39,491 nt of DNA from Thauera aminoaromatica S2 (GTDB lineage Bacteria > Pseudomonadota > Gammaproteobacteria > Burkholderiales > Rhodocyclaceae), in assembly GCF_000310185.1 (NCBI RefSeq), contig NZ_AMXD01000021.1, forward strand, positions 1 to 39,491, given 5' to 3'. Shown here in pieces: positions 17,101 through 25,910 of this stretch. The notes under the pieces are model-generated. The model did not search any database. It was given only the letters and a program-made list of their open reading frames with translations, and was not told the DNA's origin. Within the stretch, counting starts at the first letter, position 1; the number at the start of each line of letters is the position of its first letter. Made by a program: the position numbers and the translations under genes.

Positions 17101-17145
17101 CAGGTCTACGATCGGCTGTCTGCGGCAAGAAGGCGGGTCAGCTGA
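14119..17145 (+). CDS. hsdR: Type I restriction-modification system endonuclease/translocase subunit
   Basis: This 1008-aa HsdR has an N-terminal PD-(D/E)xK nuclease domain with D137 and E151-L-K153, followed by a Q-x-R-like segment. The superfamily 2 motor domains carry Walker A HSAGSGKS at 305-312, DEAH at 424-427 and motif III FTATP. A helical C-terminal region would dock on the HsdMS complex. The order and length fit a complete, active protein. The start MKTTSEAAFE has AAGGA about eight bases upstream (near 14106). A 52-bp A/T-richer gap separates it from fic, so it may have its own promoter, as is common for delayed expression of restriction after methylation. Confidence 0.95.
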   Translation: MKTTSEAAFETAIESVLLADGYTRVDSQSFDRERALFPGEALAFIRATQGKVWDRLEALHGEHTGARVLESLSKWLDVHGALATLRHGFKCFGKTLRIAFFRPAHGLNPELEARYRANRLGLTRQLHFSPKSEKSLDVVLSVNGIPLVTLELKNPLSGQTAANAIHQYRHDRDPREPIFVFSRRALVHFAVDTEEAHMATRLAGSSTYFLPFNRGADGGAGNPPHPEGRNYKTAYVWEEVLQRDSLLDLLARFLHLDVEEKTTDDGKKLRKESLIFPRYHQLQAVRQMVAAAASEGVGHNYLVEHSAGSGKSNTIAWLAHRLSSLHDERDQRLFDSVVVITDRVVLDRQLQNTIYQFDHRQGVVQKIDEDSRQLAEALEAGVPIIITTLQKFPFVSGQLMKLAEERGEGSKSHLPTRRYAVIIDEAHSSQSGETATELKGVLGGAELRRKAQEMAEDEGELELERLFRSMAKRGQQPNMSFFAFTATPKHKTLAIFGRKGEPFHRYTMRQAIEEGFIEDVLKSYVTYKTYYKLIKKAEDDPNVERKKAAKALARFMRLHPHNIGQKTEVMVEHFQHFTRHKIGGHAKAMVVTGSRLEAVRYKQEFDRYIQEKGYPIKSLVAFSGSVEDDRIAEKTYTEVEMNGGLKEKALPETFAKPDFRVLLVAEKYQTGFDQPLLHTMYVDKRLAGIQAVQTLSRLNRTHPLKDDTFVLDFVNEPGEIQEAFRQYYEGAVMGEEVDPDKLYAVKAELDASGIYRQTEVSDFSRVFFAPKRRQSPGDHKAMNAILDQAVARFVQLQNTEEEEAELWRGKLQAFRNLYGFLSQVIPYQDSDLEKLFTYLRHLALKLPKRKSGPGYQFDEEVELDYYRLQKISEGSISLDEGYAKPLDGPREVGSGMVREEHVSLSRLIDIINQRFGGELNEADQLFFDQIAEAASLNESLQRAAEVNSLDKFQLVFRQVLESLFIERMELNEELFTDYMAKPEMQALVSKWLGGQVYDRLSAARRRVS

Positions 17146-17195
17146 CGCCGCCCGGATTGCGCAACAAACCCACGACGACATCTCGGGCCTTCGCC

Positions 17196-18500
17196 TCACC
17201 CCGTCGCCGCACCCACCGTCCAGTAAAACCCGGGCGCGGTGCCGTTGATCGCGTGGTCGCCCACTACCCGCGCCTTGAAGATCACCGGGTTGTGCGAGGC
17301 CAGCGTGCGCGCGTTGCGCCAGTGGCGGTCCAGCCGCCGGTTTTCCTGCACGGCCGAGGCGCCGCCGACGTCGAACAGTCGCGTGGTCGAGGTCAGCACG
17401 GCGTCGACCAGGCCGACCTGGGCCTTTGCCGCGGCAAGTTCGACGTCCACCAGCAGGCTTTCGGGGACGGCTTCGCCACGCCGGCGCAGGCGGTCGATGT
17501 CGCCGAGCCTGTCTGCCACGGCGCGCACGGCGGCCTCGGCGATGAAGGCGGTGCTGGCGAGCTGGCCGACGACCTGCTGGATGAGCGGGTCTTCGCGCGG
17601 GATGGCGCCACTGCCGTGGCTGAACACGCGCTTGCGCGGACGCACGTAGGCGCAGGCATCGCGCTCGATGGCACGGGCGATGCCGGTCAGCGTGGCAAGG
17701 TGCACGAGCTGGAAGAGGGCGGTCATCGACGTCGGCCCGCTGCGCGCGCAAGGCCAGATCGAGGCGGGGTCGACCTCGACGTCGGTGAGGCGGGTGGTGC
17801 CCGAGCCGGTCAGGCGCTGGCCAAAGCCCTTCCAGTCGTCGATGCGCTCCACGCCGGGGGCGTCCGCCCGCACCAGAGCGATGACGGGCTGCTCGGCGCC
17901 GCCCGCCACGCCCTCCTCCTGCAGTTGCGCGCTCACCGCGATCCAGTCGGCGTACAGCGAGCCGCTGCTGTAGTACTTGGTGCCGTTCAGGCGCAGCACG
18001 CCTTCCTGCTTCGTGATCCGCGTCGCCGGCTGGCCGAGCGCGCCGTCGCCGATTTCGGTGGTGGCGTTGCCGAAGATCTCGCCGGCGGCGGCGCGCTCCA
18101 GCCAGGGGGCATGGAGGGCGGGGTCGATCTCGGCGTAGAGGCGCTCGATCTGGCCGAAATGGGCGCGGAGGATGTTGGGCAGGTTCGAGTCGGCTTCGGC
18201 AAGCTCGATCAGCAGCGCGAAGAACTGCTCGACCGAGGCGCCGAAACCGCCGTGTTCCACCGGTACGCGCAGGGCGCCGAAGCGGGCCTCGCGCAGCCAG
18301 CCGACGGCGTCGAAAGGCAGCTCGCGGTCGTGCTCGCGCTCGGCGGCGCGTTCGGCGATGCGGGCGAAGATGGGGCGGAAGCGCGCGGCCAGGGTCTCGA
18401 ACGCCGGTGCGGGCGCGGCGGATGTCGGAGAGGCCACCGCTTCAGCGCCGGGCTTCGTTCTGATGAAGGGATGGGGCAGGCCGGACTGTCGTGCGTTCAT
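17196..18500 (-). CDS. DszC/SfnC-like flavin-dependent monooxygenase (ACAD fold)
   Basis: This 434-aa protein of the acyl-CoA dehydrogenase superfamily is of the desulfurisation type. It shows LREARFGALRVPVEHGGFGA, LNGTKYYSSGSLYADWIAV, DDWKGFGQRLTGSGTTRLTD and a C-terminal RRLDRHWRNARTLASHNPV motif. The last segment is typical of DszC/SfnC-like enzymes, which use FMNH2 and O2 to oxygenate sulfur compounds, not to oxidise acyl-CoA. The start MNARQSGLPH overlaps the upstream LLM gene by ATGA (18497-18500). It is the last gene of the sfnR-containing operon and is convergent with hsdR. The substrate is unknown; an organosulfur compound is inferred from neighbours. Confidence 0.87.
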   Translation of the reverse strand: MNARQSGLPHPFIRTKPGAEAVASPTSAAPAPAFETLAARFRPIFARIAERAAEREHDRELPFDAVGWLREARFGALRVPVEHGGFGASVEQFFALLIELAEADSNLPNILRAHFGQIERLYAEIDPALHAPWLERAAAGEIFGNATTEIGDGALGQPATRITKQEGVLRLNGTKYYSSGSLYADWIAVSAQLQEEGVAGGAEQPVIALVRADAPGVERIDDWKGFGQRLTGSGTTRLTDVEVDPASIWPCARSGPTSMTALFQLVHLATLTGIARAIERDACAYVRPRKRVFSHGSGAIPREDPLIQQVVGQLASTAFIAEAAVRAVADRLGDIDRLRRRGEAVPESLLVDVELAAAKAQVGLVDAVLTSTTRLFDVGGASAVQENRRLDRHWRNARTLASHNPVIFKARVVGDHAINGTAPGFYWTVGAATG

Positions 18501-19882
18501 GCGAACTCCACATTGCGGGTTTCGGTCTTGGGGGTGAAGGCGCCGCGATAGCGGGCGGCCGGATGGCGCTCGTTGATGCGGTCGCTGCCGAACAGCTTCT
18601 GGCGCAGGGTGCCGGGGCGGTACTCGCGCTTGGCCAGGCCGCGCTGCTGCAGCACCGGCAGCAGGTGTTCGTTGAACTCCTCGTAGGAGCCGGGCAGGTG
18701 CCAGTTGATGACGTTGATGCCGTCGACGCCGGCCTGCTGCCACAGCTCGAGCTGGTCGGCGATCTGCTCCGGCGTGCCGGCGACACGGCCGCGGCGCGAG
18801 GCCAGGCGGCCGAGGTCGGCCACGGTCGGTTCGGTGCCCGGCGAGCTCTTCGCGTACCAGTCGAGGATGCTCTGGCTGGCCTCGGACTGGATCGCCGCCA
18901 GCGGGGTGTCGGCCGGGTAGGGCCTGCCGTAGCGGTCGACCGCGTAGTTGTGGTGGGCGAGGAAGCCGTCGACGCTGGCGTATGAGTCGTATTCCGCTTC
19001 CTTGTGCCGCACTTCGGCCTCGGTGCTGCCGATGATGAAGCTCAGGCCCTGGAAGAACTTGATGTCTTCGGCGCGGCGGCCGGTGGCCACCGCGAGGCGG
19101 CGGGTGTCGCGGATCAGCTCCGCAGCCACCGTGGGATTGGGGGTGACGATGAACTGGCCTTCGGCATTGGCCGCGGCAAACTGGCGTCCGGCGCCCGATG
19201 AGCCGGCCTGGAACAGCAGCGGCGTGCGCTGCGGCGAGGGCGCGCTCAGGTGCGGCCCTTCCACCCGGTAACGTGGGCCGACGTGGTGGATCTTGTGGAT
19301 CTTGTTGTGGTCTGCGAACACGCCGCGCGCGCGGTCGATCAGCAGCGCGCCCTCGTCCCACGAGCCTTCCCACAGCTTGTAGACGACATCGACGTATTCC
19401 GCCGCCCAGGCGTAGCGCTCGTCGTGCGGGGTGAGCTGGTCCTGGCCGAAGTTGCGCGCGGCGTTCTCCAGGTGGGTGGTGACGATGTTCCACGCCACCC
19501 GTCCGCGCGAGATGTGATCCAGCGTCGACACCTTGCGCGCGAAGTCGAAGGGGTGGGCCTGCAGCACCGAACTGGTGAAGGCGAGCCCGAGGTGCTCGGT
19601 GTTCACCGCCAGGGCCGACAGCAGCACCGACGGGTCGTTGCTCGGGATCTGCAGCCCCTCCCGGGCATTGACCTCGTAGTCGCCGCCGAGCGGACCATAG
19701 AGGCCGACCACGTCGGCGAAGAAGATGGCGTCGAACAGGCCGCGCTCGAGCGTGCGCGCGAGGTCGACCCACAGATCGACGTCGTTGAAATCGACCTGTC
19801 GGGCATCGGGGTGCCGCCACTGTCCGTGCTGGATGTGGGAGGCGGTGTTCATGACGAAGGCGTTGAAGGCGAGGGCGGGCAT
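18497..19882 (-). CDS. LLM monooxygenase of the NtaA/SnaA/DszA family
   Basis: This 461-aa flavin-dependent monooxygenase has the family hallmarks VDLARTLERGLFDAIFFAD, SVLQAHPFDFARKVSTLDHI, GRVAWNIVTTHLENAARNFG and TPLLFQAGSSGAGRQFAAA. The family includes nitrilotriacetate monooxygenase NtaA, pristinamycin SnaA and dibenzothiophene-sulfone monooxygenase DszA. It needs FMNH2 from a separate reductase. The start MPALAFNAF has AGGA about ten bases upstream; longer in-frame extensions look non-coding. It is sandwiched between ACAD-like flavoproteins, an arrangement like dszA-dszC in sulfur clusters. A sulfone or related organosulfur substrate is inferred. Confidence 0.88.
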   Translation of the reverse strand: MPALAFNAFVMNTASHIQHGQWRHPDARQVDFNDVDLWVDLARTLERGLFDAIFFADVVGLYGPLGGDYEVNAREGLQIPSNDPSVLLSALAVNTEHLGLAFTSSVLQAHPFDFARKVSTLDHISRGRVAWNIVTTHLENAARNFGQDQLTPHDERYAWAAEYVDVVYKLWEGSWDEGALLIDRARGVFADHNKIHKIHHVGPRYRVEGPHLSAPSPQRTPLLFQAGSSGAGRQFAAANAEGQFIVTPNPTVAAELIRDTRRLAVATGRRAEDIKFFQGLSFIIGSTEAEVRHKEAEYDSYASVDGFLAHHNYAVDRYGRPYPADTPLAAIQSEASQSILDWYAKSSPGTEPTVADLGRLASRRGRVAGTPEQIADQLELWQQAGVDGINVINWHLPGSYEEFNEHLLPVLQQRGLAKREYRPGTLRQKLFGSDRINERHPAARYRGAFTPKTETRNVEFA

Positions 19883-19938
19883 GGGGTGTCCTGTTCCGAG
19901 GAATGGAGGGCGGAGATGCGGCAACGGGCGGGCGTCGT

Positions 19939-21216
19939 TCAAGCGATGGCTTCGCTGCTGCGTGTCGTGGCTGTGTGGGCGGTCCGGTCTGGGCCTTGCG
20001 GTGTGGGCGTGATCGGGATGACGGCGCTCGGGTTGCGGTCTGCGCGCTGGCGCGCGATCGCCTCCCTGGCGACGCGATCGATGACCATGTCGTTGTGCGG
20101 CGGGTTGTAGAGGCCGCATTGCACGTCGCGGAAGTAGCGCTCCAGCGGCAGGTCGCGCGACAGCGCGTGGCCGCCGGCGATCTGCATCGCGAGTTCAACG
20201 ATGCGGATGGCGTTGTTGGTCACCGCGTACTTGGTGATCGCGACCTCGCTGCCGAGCTTGTCCTTGAGGTCGTCGTGGCGGTCCCAGCGCTCGGCCAGGC
20301 CGTACAGCAGCGATTTCGACACGCCGATCAGGATCTCGATCTCGCCGATCTTGTGCTGCACCTGCGGCGCGTCCAGGATCACGCCGCCGAGGCTGGGCGC
20401 GAAGCGGCTGTCGGCGAAGTCGAGGATGAAGTCGCGCGCGGCTACCGCGATACCGAGATAGATCGCCGGCAACTGCAGCGAGTAGGCGCCGCTGCAGGCC
20501 ATGAAGCGGCTCGGCTTGCCCTTCTCGAGGCGGACCAGCAGGGCGTCCGCGGGCACCTCCACGGCGTCGAGCTCGACGTCGTGACTGCCGGTGCTGCGCA
20601 TGCCCAGCGAATCCCAGGTTTCGACGATGCGCACGCGCGCGGACTTGCGCACCAGGAACTCGGCCGTCTGGTCGTCGTCCTCGATATGGGCTAGCACGGT
20701 GAAGTGGTTCACTGCGGGCGCCAGCGTGGAGAAGGCCTTGCGCCCCGAGATGAGGTAGCCGTCGCCGTGGCGGCGGGCGACGGTGGTGGGCTTGAAGCCG
20801 CGCACGACGTTGCCGGCATCGCGTTCGGTGGCGAAGACATTGATCAGCTCGCCGCGCTCGACCGCATCGCGGCACACACGCTCGAACACGGCCTCGTCCC
20901 AGGCGCGCGTGGTGCTGAGGCCGAAGAAGGTCATCAGGTGCCAGCCGAGCGCGAGCGCGGTCGCGCCGCTGGCGCCGGCGATGCGCTCCTGCACCAGCAG
21001 CGTCTCGTACAGCGACAGCCCCCGGCCGCCGTATTCCTCGGGGACGGTGAGGCCGAGCGCGCCCTTGTGCCTCAGGATCTCGAAGTGCTCGAACGGGAAT
21101 TCGCCCGTTCGGTCGTAGCGCGCTGCCGTCGGCCGGATTGCGGCGGCGATGTCATTGGCGTAGGTGGCGAGTTCGGCCTCGCGCGCGTTGCGCAGGGTCG
21201 GATCTTCGATGGGCAT
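19939..21216 (-). CDS. Acyl-CoA dehydrogenase family protein of the sulfur operon
   Basis: This 425-aa protein looks closer to classical acyl-CoA dehydrogenases than its neighbours do: LRHKGALGLTVPEEYGGRGL, NVFATERDAGNVVRG, ETWDSLGMRSTGSHDVELD, and the C-terminal AMQIAGGHALSRDLPLERYF then RDVQCGLYNPPHNDMVID. The FAD-binding and dimer segments are intact. The last ~30 residues (PTPQGPDRTAHTATTRSSEA) are a low-complexity tail. The start MPIEDPTLRN is chosen from the ORF and the 20-bp gap to the upstream flavoprotein gene. It probably oxidises an organosulfur or linked acyl substrate; no substrate can be read from the sequence. Confidence 0.86.
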   Translation of the reverse strand: MPIEDPTLRNAREAELATYANDIAAAIRPTAARYDRTGEFPFEHFEILRHKGALGLTVPEEYGGRGLSLYETLLVQERIAGASGATALALGWHLMTFFGLSTTRAWDEAVFERVCRDAVERGELINVFATERDAGNVVRGFKPTTVARRHGDGYLISGRKAFSTLAPAVNHFTVLAHIEDDDQTAEFLVRKSARVRIVETWDSLGMRSTGSHDVELDAVEVPADALLVRLEKGKPSRFMACSGAYSLQLPAIYLGIAVAARDFILDFADSRFAPSLGGVILDAPQVQHKIGEIEILIGVSKSLLYGLAERWDRHDDLKDKLGSEVAITKYAVTNNAIRIVELAMQIAGGHALSRDLPLERYFRDVQCGLYNPPHNDMVIDRVAREAIARQRADRNPSAVIPITPTPQGPDRTAHTATTRSSEAIA

Positions 21217-21236
21217 GGGTCTTGCTCCGCGGCTGC

Positions 21237-22445
21237 TCAGGAATAGAAGGAAGGCTTCGGGTAGCGGCCGTTGAGCGCCCAGTCGCCGAGTTCGCGCACC
21301 TTGTAATCCACCGGGTCGTGCAGGGTATGCACGCGCAGGTTGCGCCAGAAGCGGTCGAGGCGCAGCGCGGCGGTGGTGGAGCGCGCGCCGGTGACTTCGA
21401 AGATGCGGCTGGTGAGGTCGAGCCCGCCGCGGGTGGCGGCGACCTTGGCGGTGGCGACGGCGAGCGCGACCTCGCCGCGGCCTTCCGTGCTGAGCGCGAG
21501 CCCTGTGTCCCAGGCGGCGTCGAAACGCGCAGCGGCGCGGTCGGCGAGCGCGCGGGTCGATTCGAGCGCGACCCAGAACTCGCCGTAGTGGGCGAGCACA
21601 TAGGGGTCTTCGCTGACGTGGGCGGCGGGCGAGGCCGACCACAGGCGTGCCTCGTTGCGGGTGTAGTGGCGCGCTTCGGCGAGTGCGCCTTCGGCAATGC
21701 CGAGGAAGATGTTCACGAAGATGAGCTGCGCGAGCAGCGGGCGCAGGCAGGCGTGGGGCGAGGACAGCGGCCCGGGCCGGGACAGGATCTCGTCCTCGGC
21801 CACCGCGACGCGCTCGAACAGCGCACTGCCGCTGTCGGTCTGGCGCTGCCCCATGTTGTCCCAGTCCCCCAGCAGGGTGATGCCGGCGCGGCGGGTGGGC
21901 AGGGCGGCGATGATGAGCTTGCCCTCGGCGCTGTCCTCGACCGCCGAGGCCAGCAGCATGTCGGAGTCGAGCGCGCCGGAGCAGAAGCTCTTGCGCCCCG
22001 AAAACTCGCGCCCGCCATCCACGCGGGTGGCGACGGTGCGCTTGTCGAGCGGGTTGAGCGCGTTGCCCCAGAACCAGCCTCGTGTTGCCGTGTCGCGCAG
22101 CCACGCCTGCCATTGCTCCGGGCTGCCGAACAGGCGTACCGAGGCCAGTTGCAGGTGATGGAAGGCGAACACATGCGCCACCGAGCTGTCTGCCCGTGCC
22201 AGCTGGCGTACGACGGACAGCGTTTCGGCCCAGCTCGCGCCGAGGCCGCCGTATTCGCGTGGAATGCTCAGCTTCAGGAGGCCGCTCGCGCGCAGCAGGT
22301 CGCGCTCGGCCTTCGGCGTGCCCCCGGCGAGGTCGCGCGCGGCGGCGGTTTCGGCGAAGCGTGCGGCCAGGCGTGCGGCGATGGCGGCGGGGGATTCCGC
22401 GCTTACGGTATTCGGTTCGAGGGTATGGGCGTCGCTCAGACTCAT
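21237..22445 (-). CDS. SfnB/SfnC-like sulfur-acquisition oxidoreductase (ACAD fold)
   Basis: This 402-aa flavoprotein has LLRASGLLKLSIPREYGGLG, GRKSFCSGALDSDMLLASA, LGDWDNMGQRQTDSGSALFE and the C-terminal LRLDRFWRNLRVHTLHDPVD, the signature of the sulfur-acquisition branch of the acyl-CoA dehydrogenase superfamily. It is about the usual family length. It lies 90 bp downstream of the sfnR-like gene. No clear sigma-54 or sigma-70 promoter was seen in that gap, so read-through from the sbp promoter is the simplest reading. It probably oxygenates or oxidises an alkyl or aryl sulfur compound with reduced flavin (family knowledge plus context). Confidence 0.87.
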   Translation of the reverse strand: MSLSDAHTLEPNTVSAESPAAIAARLAARFAETAAARDLAGGTPKAERDLLRASGLLKLSIPREYGGLGASWAETLSVVRQLARADSSVAHVFAFHHLQLASVRLFGSPEQWQAWLRDTATRGWFWGNALNPLDKRTVATRVDGGREFSGRKSFCSGALDSDMLLASAVEDSAEGKLIIAALPTRRAGITLLGDWDNMGQRQTDSGSALFERVAVAEDEILSRPGPLSSPHACLRPLLAQLIFVNIFLGIAEGALAEARHYTRNEARLWSASPAAHVSEDPYVLAHYGEFWVALESTRALADRAAARFDAAWDTGLALSTEGRGEVALAVATAKVAATRGGLDLTSRIFEVTGARSTTAALRLDRFWRNLRVHTLHDPVDYKVRELGDWALNGRYPKPSFYS

Positions 22446-22535
22446 GGGGGATGGTTCCTTTGCCAGCGTGCCGGCGCGGTTGGCGCGAAGTGGGGGAGAA
22501 GGAGGAGGGGCGAAAGGAGTTGCCGGGGGAGCCGC

Positions 22536-23636
<1,101 letters not shown>

Positions 23637-23724
23637 GTTGCACTCCTGTGCGGGGGCGAGGCCGCGGAACTCCTGGCAGCGGATCAAGAGCGGCGCTCGT
23701 GTTGCAGTGGGGAAAGCGCAGCGG

Positions 23725-24417
23725 TCAGGGCGTGCTCGGCATGGTCGTTCTGCGCAGGCTCAGGAAGCGTCGCGTCTGGTGCCGCAGCCGCGCGAGCGCG
23801 CCGCTGCGTCCGCGCAGCGGCGCTCGCTGGTCCGGCGTGATCATCCCGAGCGGGAGGTCGCCCGCGCTGTCGCGGAGTTGCTGCAACAGGCTCGGAGCGA
23901 GCGGCCAGGGCCCGTGACCGGACTCGACATTGATGTGTCCTGCATCGCCCGCATCGATCAGCCTGCTTCCCCAGCGCTCGGCCCATTCATGCGCCACGTC
24001 CTGGCTCAGCCACGGGTCGCTGCGGCTGACGACCATGAAGCTGGGACAGGGGAGGCCGGATTGCGGCAGGAAGCGGCCGACCCCGGCGCTGCGCTGTGGG
24101 TCCTCGCGCACGCCGAGGAGTTCGAAGCGCTCCGGATCGGCGGGCGCCACCAGCAGCAGGCCTGCAACCTTCTGCGGCCGATCCACCGCGGCCACCACGC
24201 TGGCGAGGCAGCCGAAGCTGTGCGCAACGATCCACACCGCACCGGCCGAGGCGTCGATCTCGCGCCGTACCTCGCCTGCCCAGCGCGCGAGCAGCGGGGT
24301 GTCCCAGTCGATGCCGCCGACGCGCCGGGCCTCGGGCAGTTCGCCCTCGAGCCAGCTCTGCCAGTGCCCGGGGCCGCTGCCGCGGTAGCCGGGGACGATC
24401 AGCACCGTCTGGCGCAT
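23725..24417 (-). CDS. RBBP9/YdeN-type serine hydrolase
   Basis: This 230-aa alpha/beta hydrolase is of the RBBP9/YdeN (DUF1234) family, with the hallmark N-terminus [20 protein letters not shown]. The putative triad is S67 in AHSFG, D134 in SRSDPW and H161 in [15 protein letters not shown]. The catalytic domain ends near residue 180. An arginine-rich C-terminal extension of ~50 residues (for example [16 protein letters not shown]) is not typical. It lies between the TOBE protein gene (7-bp gap) and sfnR (88-bp gap). An esterase or thioesterase role in sulfur scavenging is possible; the substrate is unknown. Confidence 0.85.
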   Translation of the reverse strand: MRQTVLIVPGYRGSGPGHWQSWLEGELPEARRVGGIDWDTPLLARWAGEVRREIDASAGAVWIVAHSFGCLASVVAAVDRPQKVAGLLLVAPADPERFELLGVREDPQRSAGVGRFLPQSGLPCPSFMVVSRSDPWLSQDVAHEWAERWGSRLIDAGDAGHINVESGHGPWPLAPSLLQQLRDSAGDLPLGMITPDQRAPLRGRSGALARLRHQTRRFLSLRRTTMPSTP

Positions 24418-24424
24418 GACGGCC

Positions 24425-24640
24425 TCACAGCGTGGCGATCGACACTTCGGTGGACTTCACCAGCGCGACGACCTCGGAGCCGGGCTTGAGCCCGAGCTCG
24501 TCGACCGAGCGCGTGGTGATCACCGAGGTGACGATGCCCGAGGAAGTTTCCACATCGACTTCGCTGACCACCTCGCCACGGATGATTTCCTTCACCCGGC
24601 CGCGAAACTGGTTGCGGACGTTGATTGCCTGGATTGCCAT
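24425..24640 (-). CDS. Single-TOBE-domain (Mop-like) oxyanion-binding protein
   Basis: This 71-aa protein is one TOBE/Mop domain (INVRNQFRGRVKEIIRGEVV, then ITTRSVDELGLKPGSEVVAL). Stand-alone Mop proteins bind molybdate or similar oxyanions as multimers. The same domain forms the C-terminal regulatory part of molybdate and some sulfate ABC ATPases. It sits 15 bp after the sbp-like gene, so tungstate, molybdate or sulfate binding connected with that transporter component is plausible. No ATPase or permease gene accompanies it here. Confidence 0.88.
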   Translation of the reverse strand: MAIQAINVRNQFRGRVKEIIRGEVVSEVDVETSSGIVTSVITTRSVDELGLKPGSEVVALVKSTEVSIATL

Positions 24641-24655
24641 CGCAGTGCTCCTCGC

Positions 24656-25663
24656 TTACTTGGCGTAGATCTGGTCGAACACCCCGCCGTCGGCAAAGTG
24701 CTTCTTCTGCGCCGCCTGCCAGCCGCCGAGGTCCTCGATGGTGATCAGCTCGACTTTCGGGAAGCGGGCGACGTCGGCCGGGTCGGCGTGTTCGGGCCTG
24801 ACCGGGCGGTAGTAGTGCTTGGCGGCGAGCTTCTGCCCGACCGGCGAGTACAGGTACTCGAGGTAGGCCTGGGCGAGCTTCTCGGTGCCGCGCTTTTTCG
24901 CCACGCCATCGACGACGGTGACCGGCGGTTCGGCGCGGATCGAGATCGAGGGCACGACGATCTCGAACTTGTCCGGACCGAGTTCGTTGATCGACAGGAA
25001 GGCCTCGTTCTCCCACGCCAGCAGCACGTCGCCGATGCCGCGCTGGACGAAGGTGTTGGTGGCGCCGCGGGCGCCCGAATCCAGCACCGGCACGTGCTTG
25101 ATCAGTTCGGTGACGAAGACCTGCGCGGTCTGTTCGTTGCCGCCCGGCTGCTTGAGCGCGTAGGCCCAGGCGGCGAGGTAGTTCCAGCGCGCGCCGCCGG
25201 AGGTCTTGGGGTTGGGGGTGACGACCTCGACGCCCGGCTTGACCAGGTCGCCCCAGTCCTTGATGCCCTTGGGGTTGCCCTTGCGTACCAGGAAGACGAT
25301 GGTCGATGTGTAGGGCGAGCTGTTGTTGGCCAGGCGTTTCTGCCAGTCGGCGGGGATCTTGCCCGTCTGCTCGGCGATGGCGTCGATGTCGTAGGCCAGG
25401 GCCAGCGTGACAACGTCGGCTTCGAGGCCGTCGATCACCGCGCGCGCCTGCTTCCCGGCGCCGCCGTGGGACTGCTTGATGGTGACGGTCTCGCCGGTGC
25501 GGGCTTTCCAGTGCTTGGCGAACTCGGGGTTGAAGTCCTGGTAGAGCTCGCGTGTGGGGTCGTAGGAGACGTTGAGCAGGGTGGTCTGCGCGTGGGCGAC
25601 GCCGGCGAGGCCGGTGGCGAGCGCCAGGGTGAGCAGGGTGCTGCGAAGGGGGCCGAGCTTCAT
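24656..25663 (-). CDS. sbp: Periplasmic sulfate-type ABC transporter substrate-binding protein
   Basis: This 335-aa protein has a Sec signal peptide ([20 protein letters not shown], cleavage after AHA). The Sbp/CysP pattern is clear: [74 protein letters not shown] and a C-terminal LEDLGGWQ-like [16 protein letters not shown]. It binds sulfate or thiosulfate in the periplasm. No cysT, cysW or cysA gene is adjacent, so it would have to use permeases encoded elsewhere. It is the first gene of the sfnR-containing operon and carries the 28-bp candidate CysB-type box upstream (25721-25748). Sbp versus CysP cannot be settled by eye. Confidence 0.92.
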   Translation of the reverse strand: MKLGPLRSTLLTLALATGLAGVAHAQTTLLNVSYDPTRELYQDFNPEFAKHWKARTGETVTIKQSHGGAGKQARAVIDGLEADVVTLALAYDIDAIAEQTGKIPADWQKRLANNSSPYTSTIVFLVRKGNPKGIKDWGDLVKPGVEVVTPNPKTSGGARWNYLAAWAYALKQPGGNEQTAQVFVTELIKHVPVLDSGARGATNTFVQRGIGDVLLAWENEAFLSINELGPDKFEIVVPSISIRAEPPVTVVDGVAKKRGTEKLAQAYLEYLYSPVGQKLAAKHYYRPVRPEHADPADVARFPKVELITIEDLGGWQAAQKKHFADGGVFDQIYAK

Positions 25664-25720
25664 TTCTTTCTCCGGATGGGTGAGTGCGATGGCGAAAATT
25701 TAGCCTTCGTGCGCCTTCAC

Positions 25721-25748
25721 CCGAACCAAGAAAAAACGGATTGCTTAT
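25721..25748 (-). promoter_or_regulatory. 28-bp CysB-type candidate box upstream of sbp
   Basis: Plus strand CCGAACCAAGAA-N8-TTGCTTAT, identical at every fixed base and in spacing to the box at 2153-2180. It ends 58 bp before the sbp start (56 bp at the other gene). The distal half is ATAAGCAA in the direction of transcription. A poor -35 (TTCGGG) lies 17 bp before TAAATT, a candidate -10. This architecture suggests a sulfur-starvation activator of the CysB family acting at both promoters. Confidence 0.6.
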
Positions 25749-25812
25749 TCGCTCGGCGGCCGGGAGGCGACGACCCCGCGCACGACGAGCACCCTGTGCG
25801 CGCGGCCCGTCT

Positions 25813-25841
25813 TTGGAATCCACGACCGGGTTCGCTAACAT
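25813..25841 (+). promoter_or_regulatory. Sigma-70-type promoter candidate for the ydfG-like gene
   Basis: TTGGAA (25813-25818) and TAACAT (25836-25841) are separated by 17 bp and lie about 70 bp upstream of the start codon at 25911. Each hexamer matches consensus at four of six positions. It would be divergent from the sbp promoter. Confidence 0.4.
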
Positions 25842-25910
25842 CTCGCGTTCTTTCGCCCGCCCCGCGACCGCGGCGCGGCCTGTCACGCCTTCGCATGGGG
25901 AATTCCACAA

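Noticed and set aside
14731-17751. 1006-codon minus-strand frame opposite hsdR and running into the DszC-like gene.
   Set aside because: No domain signature; both true genes have intact motifs in other frames.
22446-22535. Sigma-54 promoter between sfnR and the following flavoprotein gene.
   Set aside because: GG and GC pairs occur but not with 10-bp spacing in a TGGCAC context; nothing better than chance in G/C-rich DNA.
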